This document shows positions 1 to 14,600 of a DNA stretch of 60,000 nucleotides, one piece after another. A program made the position numbers and the translations under genes. The DNA is taken from positions 17,989,501-18,049,500 of the forward strand of contig NC_088310.1 in assembly GCF_910592395.1 (NCBI RefSeq), given 5' to 3'. Source of the stretch: Lineus longissimus (Eukaryota > Nemertea > Pilidiophora > Heteronemertea > Lineidae). Positions within the stretch are counted from its first letter, which is position 1, and every line of letters begins with the position of its first letter. The notes beneath the pieces are model-generated. The model was given only the letters and a program-made list of their open reading frames with translations. It ran no database searches and was not told where the DNA came from.

Positions 1-1620
1 TCTTATAAAATATCCATTTATAACAAAGTGATATAAATTCAATCTTATAACAATTTGATAAACATGATAAAAGGCCTTCATAAATCAAAACCTACCAAGG
101 AAGAAATTGGTTAAATATTGTGCCGAATCGACAGAGGTAATTATAAATGTACAAGACAATTTTAAAAAGCTGTTCAAATGAAACACTGAATCAGTTTTAA
201 CCTGTGGAACCTGTGATTCCTAATCTCTTCACAGTACAAGCATCCCAACAGATTCTTCTAACATAGCACTGGCACAGAATTTATAGTTCCTTCAAAGAAA
301 CTTTCAATCAGATAAGTCTGAGTCAATGATGCATTTGAGAAAGGATCTACTTAAGGAGACTGGTCCCTTTCATTTTAGAGAACGTAATTAGATGCGTCCT
401 GATCATAATCAATGTCATGAATTGAAATTGACAATTACGGTATAGAGAGAATCCTTTTATAGTACATTGAAGGCTTTCAGGGATAAATCCACTAATCAAA
501 TAAACCTACCCAGTAAATATAGTAAATATTCCTAGTTACAATAATATGGACAAGGGAACACCTTCCCGCTAAAACAATATGGTTTTCAACAGTCATCATC
601 AACAGTATGTACAAGATATTACTGTATGCATAACAAACAATTTAGCACCACTACATTGGTCAATGTTAGTTATCTGAGGTAATCATTATTCCGCTCCTTT
701 GAAACAAATATAGATTTTTGTAACCAAAGGGAGTCAGGTTCTGATAATCTTATGAAGGCTTTGCTATACAAAACTAATCTAACGTCAAAGGAAAAAATAC
801 TGTCATAGTTATAAACAATTCTTGACAATACTCCCCAGTATTACCACTTTGACCTGAATGCTGACTTCTACTGAAGTCCAATGGACACATTCTTTGTTGT
901 TTTATAGTGTGGAAAAGATCAGATATCAATGTCACCAATGTGTAGCCAAAATACTGTAAGAGTTGCATTGGAAAACAATGCATTTCAAAGAATACAATCA
1001 AAAGACTGTTCTCACGGCATTGTCTAGCACTGTACGCGTTTAAAAAGTCAGACGGTATTTATAACAGAAATTAGTTACAATTTAGAGTAAACACTCTCCA
1101 GTTCAACAGTCCACGAAAATTGAGTGTGGCCTGCACTCAAGCCAAATTGGTGACATCATGTGATAGAAAAGCAAGCTGCCCCAATGATGTCATGCAGAAA
1201 CTGACAATACGATTTATCAGAATGAAGAAATAGACATAGTATATTGTCGCATAAGTAAAACTAAAACGTCATGTCAACTCTAAACTCCCTATGAAAAACG
1301 CTTTTTATAAACAAACAAATATGATGACATGTACAAGATTGTCTTTGATCCTACATTTGAAAACCACTTCCAAATTTAATGTAGAATCAAAACTTCATAA
1401 CTTTCACTACATCACACCAAACCACATACGCATATTTAGGTGTAAAAGTCAATTAAAAAGTTGGTTTTAAGCTAAATCTCGCTATCATATAGAAATGACA
1501 CAAGTCATCTGGAAGAAATCCATTTTTGTGCTTTGACTGAGATCAACACTGCAGTGAAAATACAATTTCTATGAAACTGACTTGGTTAAATTTTTTTCCT
1601 AGTTTCTTCATCCCCCCTGG
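1..1620. other. Non-coding 3' flank of the hydantoinase gene
   Basis: AT-rich sequence downstream of the minus-strand hydantoinase/DUF917 stop codon. Only short spurious frames are present and none resembles a protein. I see no transposon ends here. Part of it may be 3' UTR of the upstream gene, but no convincing polyadenylation signal was located. Confidence 0.5.
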
Positions 1621-1994
1621 GTTCTCCACAGGTTCTTCTTTAGGTAGGGTGGTACCCTTGATACTCAAGAAGTTTTGCCAGTGTCCAACACGAGGTCGGA
1701 TGGCCAGCAATTTAATGTAGGGTGTCCCTATAGAAACCTTTAAAAATTCTAGAGCAAGGTACGGTGGCTGCTTCCAAGGTAGGGTGGGATGCCCGGTGTT
1801 CTCCACAGGTTCTTCTCTAGGTAGGGTGGTACCATTGAGACTCAAGAAGTTTTGCCAGTGTGCAACACGAGGTGGGGTGGCCAGCAATTTAAAGCTGAGT
1901 GGCCCTAAAGAAACCATCAACAAAACTCTAGAGCAAGGTAGGGTGGCTGCTCCAAGGTAGGGTGGCTGCTTCCAAGGAAGGGTGGGATGCCTCG
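1621..1994. repeat. Tandem duplication, about 177-bp period, two copies
   Basis: Copy 1 starts at 1621 and copy 2 at 1798. Both open with GTTCTCCACAGGTTCTTCT and contain the phrases AAGAAGTTTTGCCAGTGT, GGCCAGCAATTTAA and AGGGTGGGATGCC. A short AGGTAGGGTGG word recurs inside each copy. The copies differ by scattered substitutions. A 151-codon minus-strand frame crosses both copies, but it only translates the duplication and is not taken as a gene. The repeat lies about 110 bp past the stop codon of the hydantoinase gene, so it may be in its 3' UTR. Confidence 0.8.
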
Positions 1995-2107
1995 ACAAAT
2001 GGCCTAGTGGAGAACACTGCTATTGTCAATCTGTATGACACATTCACTCGAACATGTCAATGATAACGACAAACACTCCACATGGCACAATAAGGGTGTT
2101 TGACTAT

Positions 2108-5100
2108 CTACGATGGAGGGATGGTTCTAAATTCGGCATATTCACATAAAGGTTCAAAAGTCACATCGTCATATCCAAAATATTTTGGTCCAACTACTTT
2201 CAGCGCTTCTTCAGTTCGTAACCGTGGCGACGATGCCATCGCTATGACAACCACGCGTAACCCGTATCGTATTTCCTCCGTTGTGATTGGCTGTCCCGTG
2301 TCTGAGTCGAGGATGGATATGAGATCGGGTACACAGGCCACGACCTCCATTTCGTCATCGCCCTCAACCCGTTGCCGAGCAACCAAATTCTCATTCTGGA
2401 AGTCAATGAACAAGGTCGTGTTTTGGAATCGGCCGAGTCCTTCTACGATCAGACGACCTTTCGTAAAACCGTCTGCCGTCATCCGGTCAATGTCGGCAAT
2501 CTGGAAATCAAAGCACATTTTCCGCACAATTAGTAAATTTAAGAAATACGAAATGCTGCAGACACAACATCCTCATTCTATGCATCACCAATGTTTTATT
2601 CTGGGAAGTTGAAATTGTCAAAACTCCCAAAATTGTATTGTTTTAGATTAAATCATGACAAGTTTAGCCCAATGTGTTATCTTTAACATGTTTTCGTACA
2701 GTGATTCAGTTGAAATAGAAGATGTGTGTGGTTCAAGATGTAAGGTGTAGAATATATGGGGCAGTGGAATAAGTGTCTGCACGATCAAGAGGTCTATGGT
2801 TTGACACCCAGCCAAGTCACTGCTTGCATTAGTTCCCCGACTGGTCTAGTTCAAGTGAGCGCCTTCTGGTTGCTCCTTGAAACCCTGGATTGATTTCTGT
2901 GGAGACCGGGATAATGATACGGTATCCCAAAAGCGCTTTGAACAGGGAGTCATGGAAAAGCTATAAGAACTCAATATCATGGGACAACTACACCCCACTT
3001 TGGGCCACGTCCCGCCAACTCATGGCATCTACAAGCACCTTGTTGCATACCTTGCCGTGAATCAGCCTATTTCCCTGTACGCTCTTCAGGATCACGGCAG
3101 TGGGGGAGAGTTTCATCTCCCTAGCCCTGAGGACGGCGTCACCAATCTGCCAGGCGCGACTGTAGCTGTGAAGGATAGAGTACTTCTTCACATCGTCTGG
3201 GGACAAAAGCGACATCGACAAACTGATAACGCATCTGGAAATATAAATTTACCTTCGATATATTTGTGCATCAAATGGGTACGCCCTTCGTAGTAACTGG
3301 TGGTCCAGGAAAACAGAAATGCAGTAATACACAATGCCGGGGTGCAGTTGTTATGCCTACGAATTTGCTTAAACTCGGTTTGGCATGTGTTGAAATTTAT
3401 ATTCAGTACATATTAATGCATTTGGAATTTTCAAATTCAATATCAAATTTCGAATTTTTAACTAACGGCATAGGCCTTTATGTGTTTGAAAGATACTACA
3501 TGGCAGATCAGCAAAAAATTCACGCTCAGAGTCCCTGAACTATTTAAAGCCATCTGCAGGTCTTCAGCATTTCAGTTAGTGCTCCGGCACTGAGGATACC
3601 CTAGCAATGGCCAAGATCAAAATGCATCAAAGAAGCCCAGTATAGGAAGACTCCTTCTTCTTCTTTCTTCATCTTCAGCGTTCGCTCTGCACTTGGAGGG
3701 GTCATTCTCCTAGGAGTAATCCTCCTCCAAGGCAGGATGAGCGTATCCTGCGTGCCACTACGGTTTGGCGCCAATTGGGTTTATTGGCCTAGTGGTCCGA
3801 CTTTGGCGAGAGAGATAGAGTCCACGCAAGCTACTCATGTTTCTCACTTGGTGGGGTCTTAGCTTGCCCTGGCATAGACACCAGGTACAAGGAACCTCGG
3901 TTTTGAGTCTCATTCGAAGGACTGTGAAGAGCCAGGAATTTTAGTTCCTTGAAAGCCACGCCGGTTCATCCAGACATACGATCCTGGGTTCTCCCCGGGA
4001 TCAAACCCGAGCCCTATTGCGTGGTGGCCAGCAGTGTAAACCACTAGGCCATGAGGCTCCTTGAAGACTCCTTCAACTAACCATCACTTACCCCATTTTG
4101 GCAACTTGCTCCCTGAAGAAGTTCTCCAAATGCTTGCCACTGTCGACACGAGTTGTAACCACAGCATTGCCCTGTAAAAATGGAAAGGAAAACTCAAATG
4201 TCACATGAAGAATCAAGAAGTACTTACAGCAAAAACTGATTTCTTGATTACCAGTATCAGAGGAGAGTTTAGTGGTTAGGTCTCCGCTTTATGACTGAAC
4301 AGTTGTGAGCTTGATTCCTGGCAATGTCAAGCTAGTTTGCAACCCTGAGCAAGTTGCTTAACTTCCATTGCTTCATCCTTTGAACGAGGCGTAAAACCGA
4401 GACCCCTTTTACCTGGTGTCCATGCCACGGCAAGCAAAGGACCCCTATCAAAGTCGACAATAACTTGTGATGGACTTTTCCTCTGGCCTGTAGGCCATAG
4501 TCACAAGGCCAACAACCTCAACTGGTTTGCAACCACAGTGGCATGCAAAAGAGCTCATTCCGCCTTGGAGGAGGAGATAGCCTACTCTCTGGAGAACAAC
4601 TCCTTCGAATGCAGAGCAAATGCAGGTTTAATGTTCATCATTTTTATTAGGAATTCCGATCCAAGTAAAGAGGCTGGAAGGAAGTTTTTCATATCATTCT
4701 CACCTTTTCGTCACAGATAACCCCAGGATGCGACGGGACACCGTATATGAATGGGACAAACATCTGCAGCTCCGGGAAGGCGCGTCCCATTCCGTCACAA
4801 TCAACAACCGGAATGCCAAGCTCGGCGGCAACCGCAAGTGGCTCAATGGCATTCAGGCCACCAATCTCAGCACACATTACAGCGACTAGCTTCTTGTTGT
4901 TGACCTTTTTCAGTTTGCTGAATTCTCTTGCATCTGTTATTGCCTGTAAAGGAGTAAGGTAATTCTTCATTTGAGGGATACCGCTCTATTGAAAATGACA
5001 AATACTTCCCTTTACTATCTAAGGTATCCTGATTGAAGATGTCTTCTCCGCCAGCTATCAGAGGGTAATTAGATAATCGGATAAATAGATGCAAAGCCTC

Positions 5101-8100
5101 GGGAAATAAGGTTTTTACCTGACAAATAATTTCCACTATTCATGCCTGGATTTGAAATATTTATTTAATGTGTCTGCTCAGAAGAAACACCGAAAAGCTT
5201 GATGGTCATCCAGTCAGTCAGACTACACTTGCTTTTCAATAAGAAACAGATCAGATCCACTAACAAAGCGACTGGTTAAGATAACATAACTTTACAAATT
5301 TGACTGCTTTTTGCGGACCCTATTCCCTTTATGTGACCATGTTACTTCACTTACCCTGATGCCATCAGCCTCGATCGTGTTCAGGGACGGGTCATTGAAG
5401 TCAGACTGAAGCAGTTTCTCCATCATCTTGAACGACGCCATCGTATCCTTCCCACACATCAGCTTCTCCAAGATGACAGTCGGCGCACCCATGAAGGCCA
5501 CCAGCGTCACATAACCATCTAGTTCTGGACAAGTACCAAGTCTGGAAAAGAGTGTTGATTTTAGAACTGTTCCGTCCGGATCCTTTATTCTAATACTGTT
5601 TCAGAACTACCATAGGAGAAGTGCAACTGTTCTGGCTTTACTAAAACCAGAGGTTTTTTACCTGATCACCAGAATCTTTGCAATGGTATTGATAACTTAT
5701 AATCTGTTGCCTTCTTGCATTGCATAAATGTGTCTTTCATCATAATTGAACATTGGGTTACCATTGGGATGACCATTTGAACCGGATTGAATCATTTTCC
5801 CTTGCATCCACCAAACATGAAAGCAAAGGCCCAATTCTGGTCCAACAGACCATATTTGATGATGATGATGAACACACTAGCACAAGCTTTCTGTTTATGA
5901 TGACCAGGTGGATGTTGAAGGCAAACAAGATAAAACAAGCACTGTGATTGGTCAAAGATAGAACTCTCACCAATATTGACCAATCAGAAGTCTCGTTACA
6001 ACTCACCTGTCTGGGCTGATGACTCTAATCTTCTTGCCTTGTTTGAGTAGGTTGAGCGCCCTCAGTCTGGCGATGTGTGGACTGCCACCGCCTCCGCAAC
6101 CTAGGATACCCGCACCAATACTGATACACTCGACGTCACGCTCATGAAGGATCCACTCACCCGTCTTCTCATCAATGTCAAACGTTTGCTTCGGAAGGAC
6201 AGGACTGTTGATCAAACCTTGAAATCAACAAATTACCACTTATCAAATCAGCCTTGGAAGGCAACAATTCTAGGAGGAGACTCCAAAATCAAACTAGCCA
6301 AAGAAGGCGGAGGGGACCAGCCTATATGGTGTGGAATAATAATCTGGTCCCTGTGTCCCAGAGTAGGCAGTTCTGGAGAACATTCTCTGGTGTCTGTCTG
6401 ATCAGATGTGTTGAACTGGCACCTTCTGGTCTTGACCATGTTCATCATCTTGAGGCGGCCTTTGAGTCTGCAGTGGCCAGTCCTAAGATGAAAAATGACC
6501 GTCGCCTCTTTTTGACCAGGAGAGGTTCAAAATGAAACATTTTCGAATGTCCTTAAGAAAGTACAACAGAAATACTCACCAAAGTCAAAATCGGAAGGTA
6601 CGGCACTATCAGTCTCATCTTCGTCATCAAACAGCCGGACGACTTGGACTTTTGGACTCAGACAGACGACCGCTATATCATCTGCGAGTTGAGTGTCGGG
6701 GAATAAGTCGCCGACTGCCTTGATTTGTAATCGCGTTACGTCGCCGAGCAAGTAAGCTAAGGGCGTTTCAATGACTTCCACGATGTTGACGGTGCTTGGA
6801 TCGGCGCCGCCATTGATGACCGCTTGTCTCGCAGTTTTCTTTGCATTCTCAATGACCTCGTCTCTCGGCGTCTTTGCATACGAGACAATCAGATCGACCA
6901 TGTGACCTATCTGGCTCAGTGCGGCACCAACGGCATTGGCTACCTGTAAATAACATAAGGCAGCCAAGTTAACTCTTTCCCTGCCACAGCTACTTTTAAT
7001 TAATATCCCCCAGTTTGCCACGATTTCACTATTTTTACCAGATTTTCAATAATTTAAAAAAAAAAACAAGAAGACATATATCCTTGAAACCTGTTTGATT
7101 TTCTTTGTTTCAGCTTACTCTTTCACCTACAAATCAGTTGTACTGCTTTTTTCCATGGTAGTCATTGAAACAATCACCTCTGCAGAGGGGTACTTTGCAG
7201 GTTTTGCTTCTATCAGCAGGAAACATGTGGTTTTTCCCGCCAGTTTCACTTGATGAAGTAACGAAATGCATGCATAGAATGAGCAGACCATCATCTGCAT
7301 GGAAGCCTAACACATCAAACCATTTCCTGGTTCAGTACCGACATGACCTCTGGTGTTACGACGGAGAACTAATAATTTCGTTCTGGAACGAGTTTGGCAG
7401 GAAACAGGTGGGAAGTTGCAGTCGTTCTAGAACGAGTTTGGCAGGAAACAGGTGGGAAGTTGCAGTCGTTCTAGAACGAGTTTGGCAGGAAACGGGTGGG
7501 AAGTTGCAGTCGTTCTAGAACGAGTTTGGCAGGCAAAGAGTTAACTATCTCAAGGCCATCAACGTCCCAAGACATCGCCAAGAAGCCAGGAGTCGCGGAA
7601 ATACAGGCCTAGTAAAGGGGTAATCACTTTCACTATTGGTCAAATCTAGATCATTGGTCAAATCTAGATCATTGGTCAAATCTAGATCAGTGTGTTAAAC
7701 ATTCTGCAGCGGCAAAATCATGACCACCAACTGAAACCTACAGCAGGAATGAAATAATTTGCCATTAGGTAAAATACCTGAAAATATGGTGGTTTGATGA
7801 CTTCTGATGCACCCTGTAACGGCTTTTTCTCATCGACCAGGATGCTGCCTCCGCCCACTAGGATGACAGGTTGGTCCTGGCAAGTCAGCTGCGGATTGAA
7901 TAGAAGAGGGGGTTAAAGCAGACTGCAGATTGAGATTTTATCATTCCTAGACTTGATACCTCCCCAGTTAGTAGAGACACTCTATCAAGGACACCTCTGG
8001 GAATGACAAATGCTGTCCTTAATGGAAAGGTGTCCTGATTAGACAAATGACCTATTTCTAGACAAATGACCTATTTCGGTAAACAAACACTGTCCCTAAT

Positions 8101-8623
8101 AGAGAGGTAGGCCTGCTATTAAACAGATGTGTCTACTAGAGGTTCCACTGTGTGACTGTATTACAAACGATTTAAAGGCTTGCGCCGTTCGTTAGAAATT
8201 TTGAATTTGTAATTGAATTTTTTTAAATGTCCAACTGCGAAAATACATACTAGATATAAATTTCAACATTGTGTAGACTGATATACAAATACTATGAGTA
8301 CCCAGTTTAAACAAATTTGTGTTCCCAATAACTGCACCTCGGCATTGTGTATTAGTGCATTTCTATTTAGAAATAGGTTATGTTTTGTTGAATTTCCGTA
8401 CCTTAGCTTGATCAATGGCCTTCTCCACCATGCTGTGTATTTCTGCCATCGCGCTATCGGCTATCATTCGTGGAATGTTTTGTAGACGGCGCTCCTCACC
8501 AATACCGTTTGCTAAACCGACACGGACGGCAATATCTGTAGCTGTGAGTTTGTTACCACCAAACACGACAGCATCTCGGCAGAGGTTGTACCCGACGGAT
8601 TCTGGACCGACTTTCATTTTGGT
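2108..8623 (-). CDS. Hydantoinase gene exons 5-13 (hydantoinase C-terminal part and DUF917)
   Basis: Exon 5 (8402-8623) has KVGPESVGY and GGNKLTATDIAV, the end of the hydantoinase_A core. Exon 6 (7778-7888) has ILVGGGSILVDE. Exon 7 (6580-6943) continues through VANAVGAALSQIGHMVD. Exon 8 (6007-6217) enters DUF917 with ISIGAGILGCGGGGSPH. Exons 9-12 carry ELDGYVTLVAFMGAPTV, AEIGGLNAIEPL, VVTTRVDSGKHLENFF and RAWQIGDAVLRAREM. Exon 13 (2108-2500) ends EFRTIPPS and a stop. Introns here are 160 bp to about 1 kb, in contrast to the 33-kb intron upstream. Confidence 0.88.
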
Positions 8624-11600
8624 CTGAAGGTAGAAGAAAGATAAGGATATCGGATGGTGTTCTTTCAATATTATTACATCTTATTGGTTCCAAAAGACAT
8701 ATCTGGCTTGTTGATAAACTATTTACAGTAAAATAATAATTTGATAGAAAATGAAATGGCCAGGGCCATTGTGCTCACCTCTTGTGAAGAGAAGATGGAT
8801 GAAGCATTAGCATGGTTTTAAATGTAAGAAAGAAATGAAGTAATGTTTTACAATGAAATTACATGAGAGATAAAATAATGCGTAAGTTGAATTTAATTGA
8901 GGTGACTACAGGTATGACAAAGCAGAGTAGACAATTTTGTGATCTGACCAGTAATTGTCTATTATATCGACCAAGTCAATAGTGGCAGATGGAGTAGGAT
9001 TGGTGAATACAAGGTCCAATTTGGACTGATAGCTGGTGGTGTTTTTGGACACGTTTTGTCTGAAGTTATATGCTTGAAACATAAAGGTTTCTAACTTTGC
9101 ATTATAGTTTTCACCTTCACCTATTGATTTCATGTTAAAATCACCCATAACAATGTATTGTTCATTCGGTTCATAAGATGAAAGGCAGTCTTGTAGACCA
9201 TACACAAGATTTTGGAACGTAGATGATGGCGCTGCATATATTGCAATGATATGGATGACTGAGTGATGATTTGGGGGATGAATGCAAACTGAAAGCGCTT
9301 CAAAGGAATTTCCATGGTTATGATTTTTTACTTCCATTATTTTGTAATTTGTACTAATGTACATCATCAGTCCATGTGGAGGTCTTAGTTCTTTTGTAGT
9401 TGTTTGGTCATTACGCAGCAGTTGGTGGTTTGGTAATGAGTAGCTTATGTCTGGATCAGATGCTTTTAATCTGGATTCTGCAAATGCAATAATAGAGGCG
9501 GCTTTGATGTTTGGGTCAAGTTTCAGATCTTTGAAATTTCCATGGACTGATCTTGCATTGTGGAAAACAATTTTTAGTAGATTATTTGGTTGATAGGCAA
9601 GAGCAGTTTTTACCATGTGATGGGTCGAGAAGGGGTGGTTTATGAGGCTAACAGAGTGAATGTAATCAGAGTTTGACTTGTGTGCAAAGATCATGTCCAA
9701 CTTGGTATGTGTACAGTCTTTTTTTGTTGGTCTGGGGGCATTTTTTGTGGTTGGTTGTATGAGGAATTGATGAAAGTTGTAGGTTTGTGACATGAATGTT
9801 TCCAACTGCATTTTGTATTTGTTGTCCATTATCTTTTTGGGTTGACTGTCACCTACAGTTTTGTCAGGATTGTCAATAAGTACAGGTATGTCAATGTTAT
9901 TGAAATTTCCAAGAAGCAGGAATTTGTCCATTTTTTTGTATCGTAAAAGACATTCATCTAAACACTTAGTAAGATCTGTCCAAATACATTGTGGGTACAC
10001 ATTAATGACAATGATGTGATATATCTCATGGCACTGTGGTGGATGAACACAGACATAGATTGCCTGAAAACAGTCTGTTTTAAAAAAAGTTCTTTCCAAA
10101 ATTGTGACTTCATTCTTAATGTATAGCAGAAGTTCTGTTGTAGTGTCATCGATAGTTTTTGATGATAGCTGATCATTGCATATTGGTTGATAATTTGGCA
10201 ACTTGTACAGGCAAGATTTGACAACTTTGGGATTGGTAAATGCAATGAGGGAAGCATTTGCTAATGATTCAATTTGTGGTAACGTGTTGACATAATCTTT
10301 GAGGGATTCAACATTCATGAAAGCAATATTAAATTCTTTGCCATAGTACACTGGAGTATAACATAAGACAAGTTGCTGTGCTTGTTTCATTAATCTCATG
10401 TAGTCTTGCACTTTAGATGATTGAGAGATATCTTTTTCATTGAGGTCAATTATGTATAAATCATTGAGAGAGCGTACTCGGCTTAATGCTACATAATGCG
10501 AGTGGTTTTTAAGACCAGGGGGTGTATTTTTGAGCATTGTGTTCATATTTATGGCAAGTTTCTGAAATGTTCCGCCTTGTGATGAGTGCACTGTTCTTGC
10601 ATTGCTTTGTTTCAGGGGGAACTGTGTCCTTAATACATAATGATGGTTTCCCCATTGAAATTGTCTTTTGACTGCAAATATTGGTGTCCATGATTTATCG
10701 ATGGCTGATGAGTATGAAGATCTGTTAGATGATCGCTGTTCTTGTCCTATTCTTTTTTGTTCAAATTCGACCCATATAATAGATGGATTCTTTAGCTCTG
10801 CATGATACTGTATATGTTTGATAATGCATGTTGAGCCATTGACAAGGCCATCATCAACGTCCAGATTGATGGAGATTATGTATGTTAGGGAAACTGCGAC
10901 ATTTAGAGTTCTTTGCAGGTTTGCACAGTTGTTGTATGTTGCAACTGTCTTAAGACTTTGTGAAATCTTGTTTTGCATATCTTTTGTGCAAGATGTGGTG
11001 ACAATGTCTTGTGCATGTATAATAGCTTTTGTTTCAGTTGTCTCATTAAACATCTTTTGGTTATGCTCATCAACTTGCTTATTGAGTAGGAAAATATGAG
11101 GCACTTCTCGTGGAAAGGTTGGGTCACTAAAACTGATCTGCCTGGTTTTCAAAAGTGTTATGTCTTCTTGGGTTTGGTTTCCGGTTCTGAGTCTACCAAG
11201 GGTATTGGCAAAAGCCATGTCGTCTTGTTGTCTCATTATCTCATCAAGCTCATAAACAACGAAGTGTTCTCTCCAAATGTTCCATAACTCAGCTTCAAGT
11301 TGGGCATTCGGGGATTTAGAGTCTTCGAATACATAGCCGCCGAAACATGGTCTAAGCTGAAACATATCTCCAATTGTGATGATATGCACACCGCCAAATG
11401 GTTTTTTTATACCCATAATTTCTTGTAATCTCTGGTGGATGAAAAGCAGCATCTCACAGCCAACCATTGATATTTCATCAATGAATAGTACTTGAAGGTT
11501 TCGATACTTAGCTCGCATTGTATTCCGTTTCTCTTGTGTGAGCGGTTTGTATGATTTTAGATCTTTTTGAAAGGGTATTGCAAAGGCAGAGTGAATTGTG

Positions 11601-14600
11601 GAACCTTGGACAACATATGCAGCAAAGCCACTTGGAGCAACTATTTGGATTCTGACATCCTCTGGATTTTGCCCCTCTTCAGAACACAAGCGTCGTAGCA
11701 GTACTTGATAAAGTGCTTTCACAACTTGTGATTTGCCTACACCAGCACCGCCAGTTATGAACATGTAAATTTGCTCATTATTCGTGGCACTTGATTTTAT
11801 TGTCTGCACTACATGTGTAAATATTTCTCTTTGCTTCAAGTTGAGTGATCTGAGAAGTTCCTTGTATTGATTGTCGGGCAGTTTGTGGTTCATCAATTCA
11901 ACTTGTTGATCTGATGGTCTAACAGCAATTCCTATGTCTTGTGCAATGTCGTAATGTTTCTGATTGTTTGAACGGTCTGGATCAAAGAATAAACATTCAT
12001 TGGTTTGGATAGTCCCTTCAATTTCATCCTGCTCAACAGGATCATCATTTTCAGCTTCAGCAATAGCTTCCATCAATTCCTCATTGAAATTTTCATATTC
12101 TTTTCTTTTCGTGTCAATATTTGTAGTTGCCTTTAAAAAGTTGTATTGCTCTTCATAGGTCTCATGGTGTCCTTTTAAGAGATTTTCATTGGACCAAGGG
12201 TGGAATAGTAAGATACGCTCTCTGTAGTATGCTTCTGAATCCTTTTCTTTGCTGAAATTCACGTATCGTATTACCTTTGGGGTTTTCCTTCTAGTAATTT
12301 TCACACCAGTTCGAGTAACATAAGTAGCTTCAACAGTGAAGTCGTGTTCATCATTTTCATCATATCTATTCATTTCACTATGATCAGCCGAGTTGTCATT
12401 GTCATTAGTATCATTGGATTCATCCAATGGGTAATCATCTAAATTCTCTTCGAATGGATCATCAAGGGTTTCACTTTTTGGATAAGTGATAGTGAATTGT
12501 GATACATAATCAGCTAGACAGTACTGTTTCAGAAATGTTCTCCTTGCATACCACGTGATCATACCTGCCACTTGTACGTCAGTTGATGTTGGTTTCAATT
12601 TTTCTAATTTGGACTTGTCCTTTAGTATGAATGGTCTTTCTTCAGGAATATTTGTGTTTATGAAAACAACATCTCTTGAGCATCGTGTCATTGGTAATTG
12701 TAGCACCAGATACGCTGCTTCTTGGGCTCCAGTTTCGACGGAATTTAGAAACTTATTTCCCATGTGACGTACAGCTTGTCGAAGTTCCATCTTATCTGCC
12801 TTTGCCTGTTTAGCAGCTGTATCAAGGAGAGCACTCATTCCTTTCTGAGATTTACAAGTGTATGCAATAATGTATACAGCAACAGCATACCCATCAAGAA
12901 TAAATTGTATGTCATGATTAGCTTGCCAGGAACTCAGGAGATTTTTCATGTATGGATTTATACGAATTTCTGATGGTTTTCTTTTCAAGAAGACTTTGGG
13001 TGCTTTTAATGATGAACGGATACTGTAGATATATTCGTCCTCTGTCATTTTGAGATCAGCAAGGAAATCATCGTATGTGCACTTCGTATCTTTCCCGTCA
13101 CCCATTGCAATCAAAGTTGCCTGAATCTTCATATAGTTTTCTTTGTAGATCTTCAATTGTTCATCAGTGATTTCTGGATCCAAATCTAATGGTTCTAAAA
13201 CTCTAGTCCTTTTCATTGGAGGCATTGGGAACCCAAATCTACAAATGGGACATTTACCTTTTCTGCATGTTTTGGAATGTTTATGGTATTGCAAGGCAAG
13301 AAAGGGCATGTCACTTTCAATGACATCAGCTGATACACTGATTATAGAGTCAATAAAGTTGACTACTTCTTCTTCAGAAGACGATCCATACTGAGGTGCG
13401 TTTTCAATCCATAAAGCCATGTGAACATGAGGAGATCCTCTTTGCTGAAATTCTACTCTATGAAAACTATCGGTGATTACCCCCAATGGATTATGAGGTC
13501 CTTTCAGAACAGTTTTCATGAATTCATGAAATCGGTTGTCAAAATATCTAGCACAGGAAACTGGGTCAGCGCTGAGGAGTCTACTTCTTGTTTGCCACTT
13601 GAAGTCTTGGATTTCATTGTCAGTATATTCAACCTTGTCAATCAAAAGCCCAAGTGTTTTCAGAAGAGGTGACCATCTTGTATCAGCAGCTGACAATGAC
13701 ATAAATAATGTAGGTATACCAAGCTGTCGAATCATAGCAAAAACCTCTTTCTTTTTGTTTTCGAGGTAGGGTGGTGAATTTCGTATTGTTCTGAAGATAT
13801 AATAGCCTTCATCTAAATGTACCATGTTGTGTCTTCTGTCATCATCTAGCATCTGATGGGCAGTGTAGGTTTCTCCTTTTGTTTTACAACGTCGGACAGC
13901 TAATCCAACTTTATCAGATATTTGTTTGATCTGTAACTTTTTCAGTTTAAAGAATACATTTGGAACATTTTGGGCAACTCTGCGGTCTACACTTCTCAGT
14001 TCATATTTGCTGATATCACTGTAATGTACTTTTACTGGATGTTCAGATCTGCCTTGTCCACAAAATATGGTAGGAAATGAAAGATATTCAGCATTGCTGT
14101 CATGAAATAAGCCTAAAGGTGTTTGTCCTTCTCCGGGAGCAAAGATGAATTCCTCAGGTTCTGGCAATTCAGCATTATCTAGCATTGTGTCCATATTTGC
14201 AGATGTCCTAAGTTCAGTATCATCTACTTCACTGAAATGATCACTGTCATCGTCCTCAGAACTTTCACCATTTTTTTCATCAGCAGAACGGGAATTAAGG
14301 TGAACTTTCTTCGAAGTGGTATTAAATGCACTATTGGGTTGCCGTTCATGTTCTTTTGATGTGCTTGGGGCAGGTTCAGGGTCAGCCTCCCTTCTATCAA
14401 GAAATTCAGACATGTTGCCAGAGAGTTGTGGCTGAAGTGATTCTATCCACTGCTCATCGTTACTGACATTGACGTCCTTGTAGAATGGGCTGTTATCTTT
14501 TAACCACTTCAAAGCATGGAGTACTTTTGTTGGTCTGATATTCTCAATGAATTCATTTGTTTTGTATTGCATTCTTCTTTTTAATTTTACTGGCACTGTT

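Noticed and set aside
2100-2612. 170-codon plus-strand frame
   Set aside because: Antisense shadow of hydantoinase exon 13, whose DUF917 sequence is clear on the minus strand.
3985-4062. A tRNA gene on the minus strand
   Set aside because: Box A and box B are good, but the head is joined to a SINE body and tail with a 12-bp target duplication, and the cloverleaf is not maintained.
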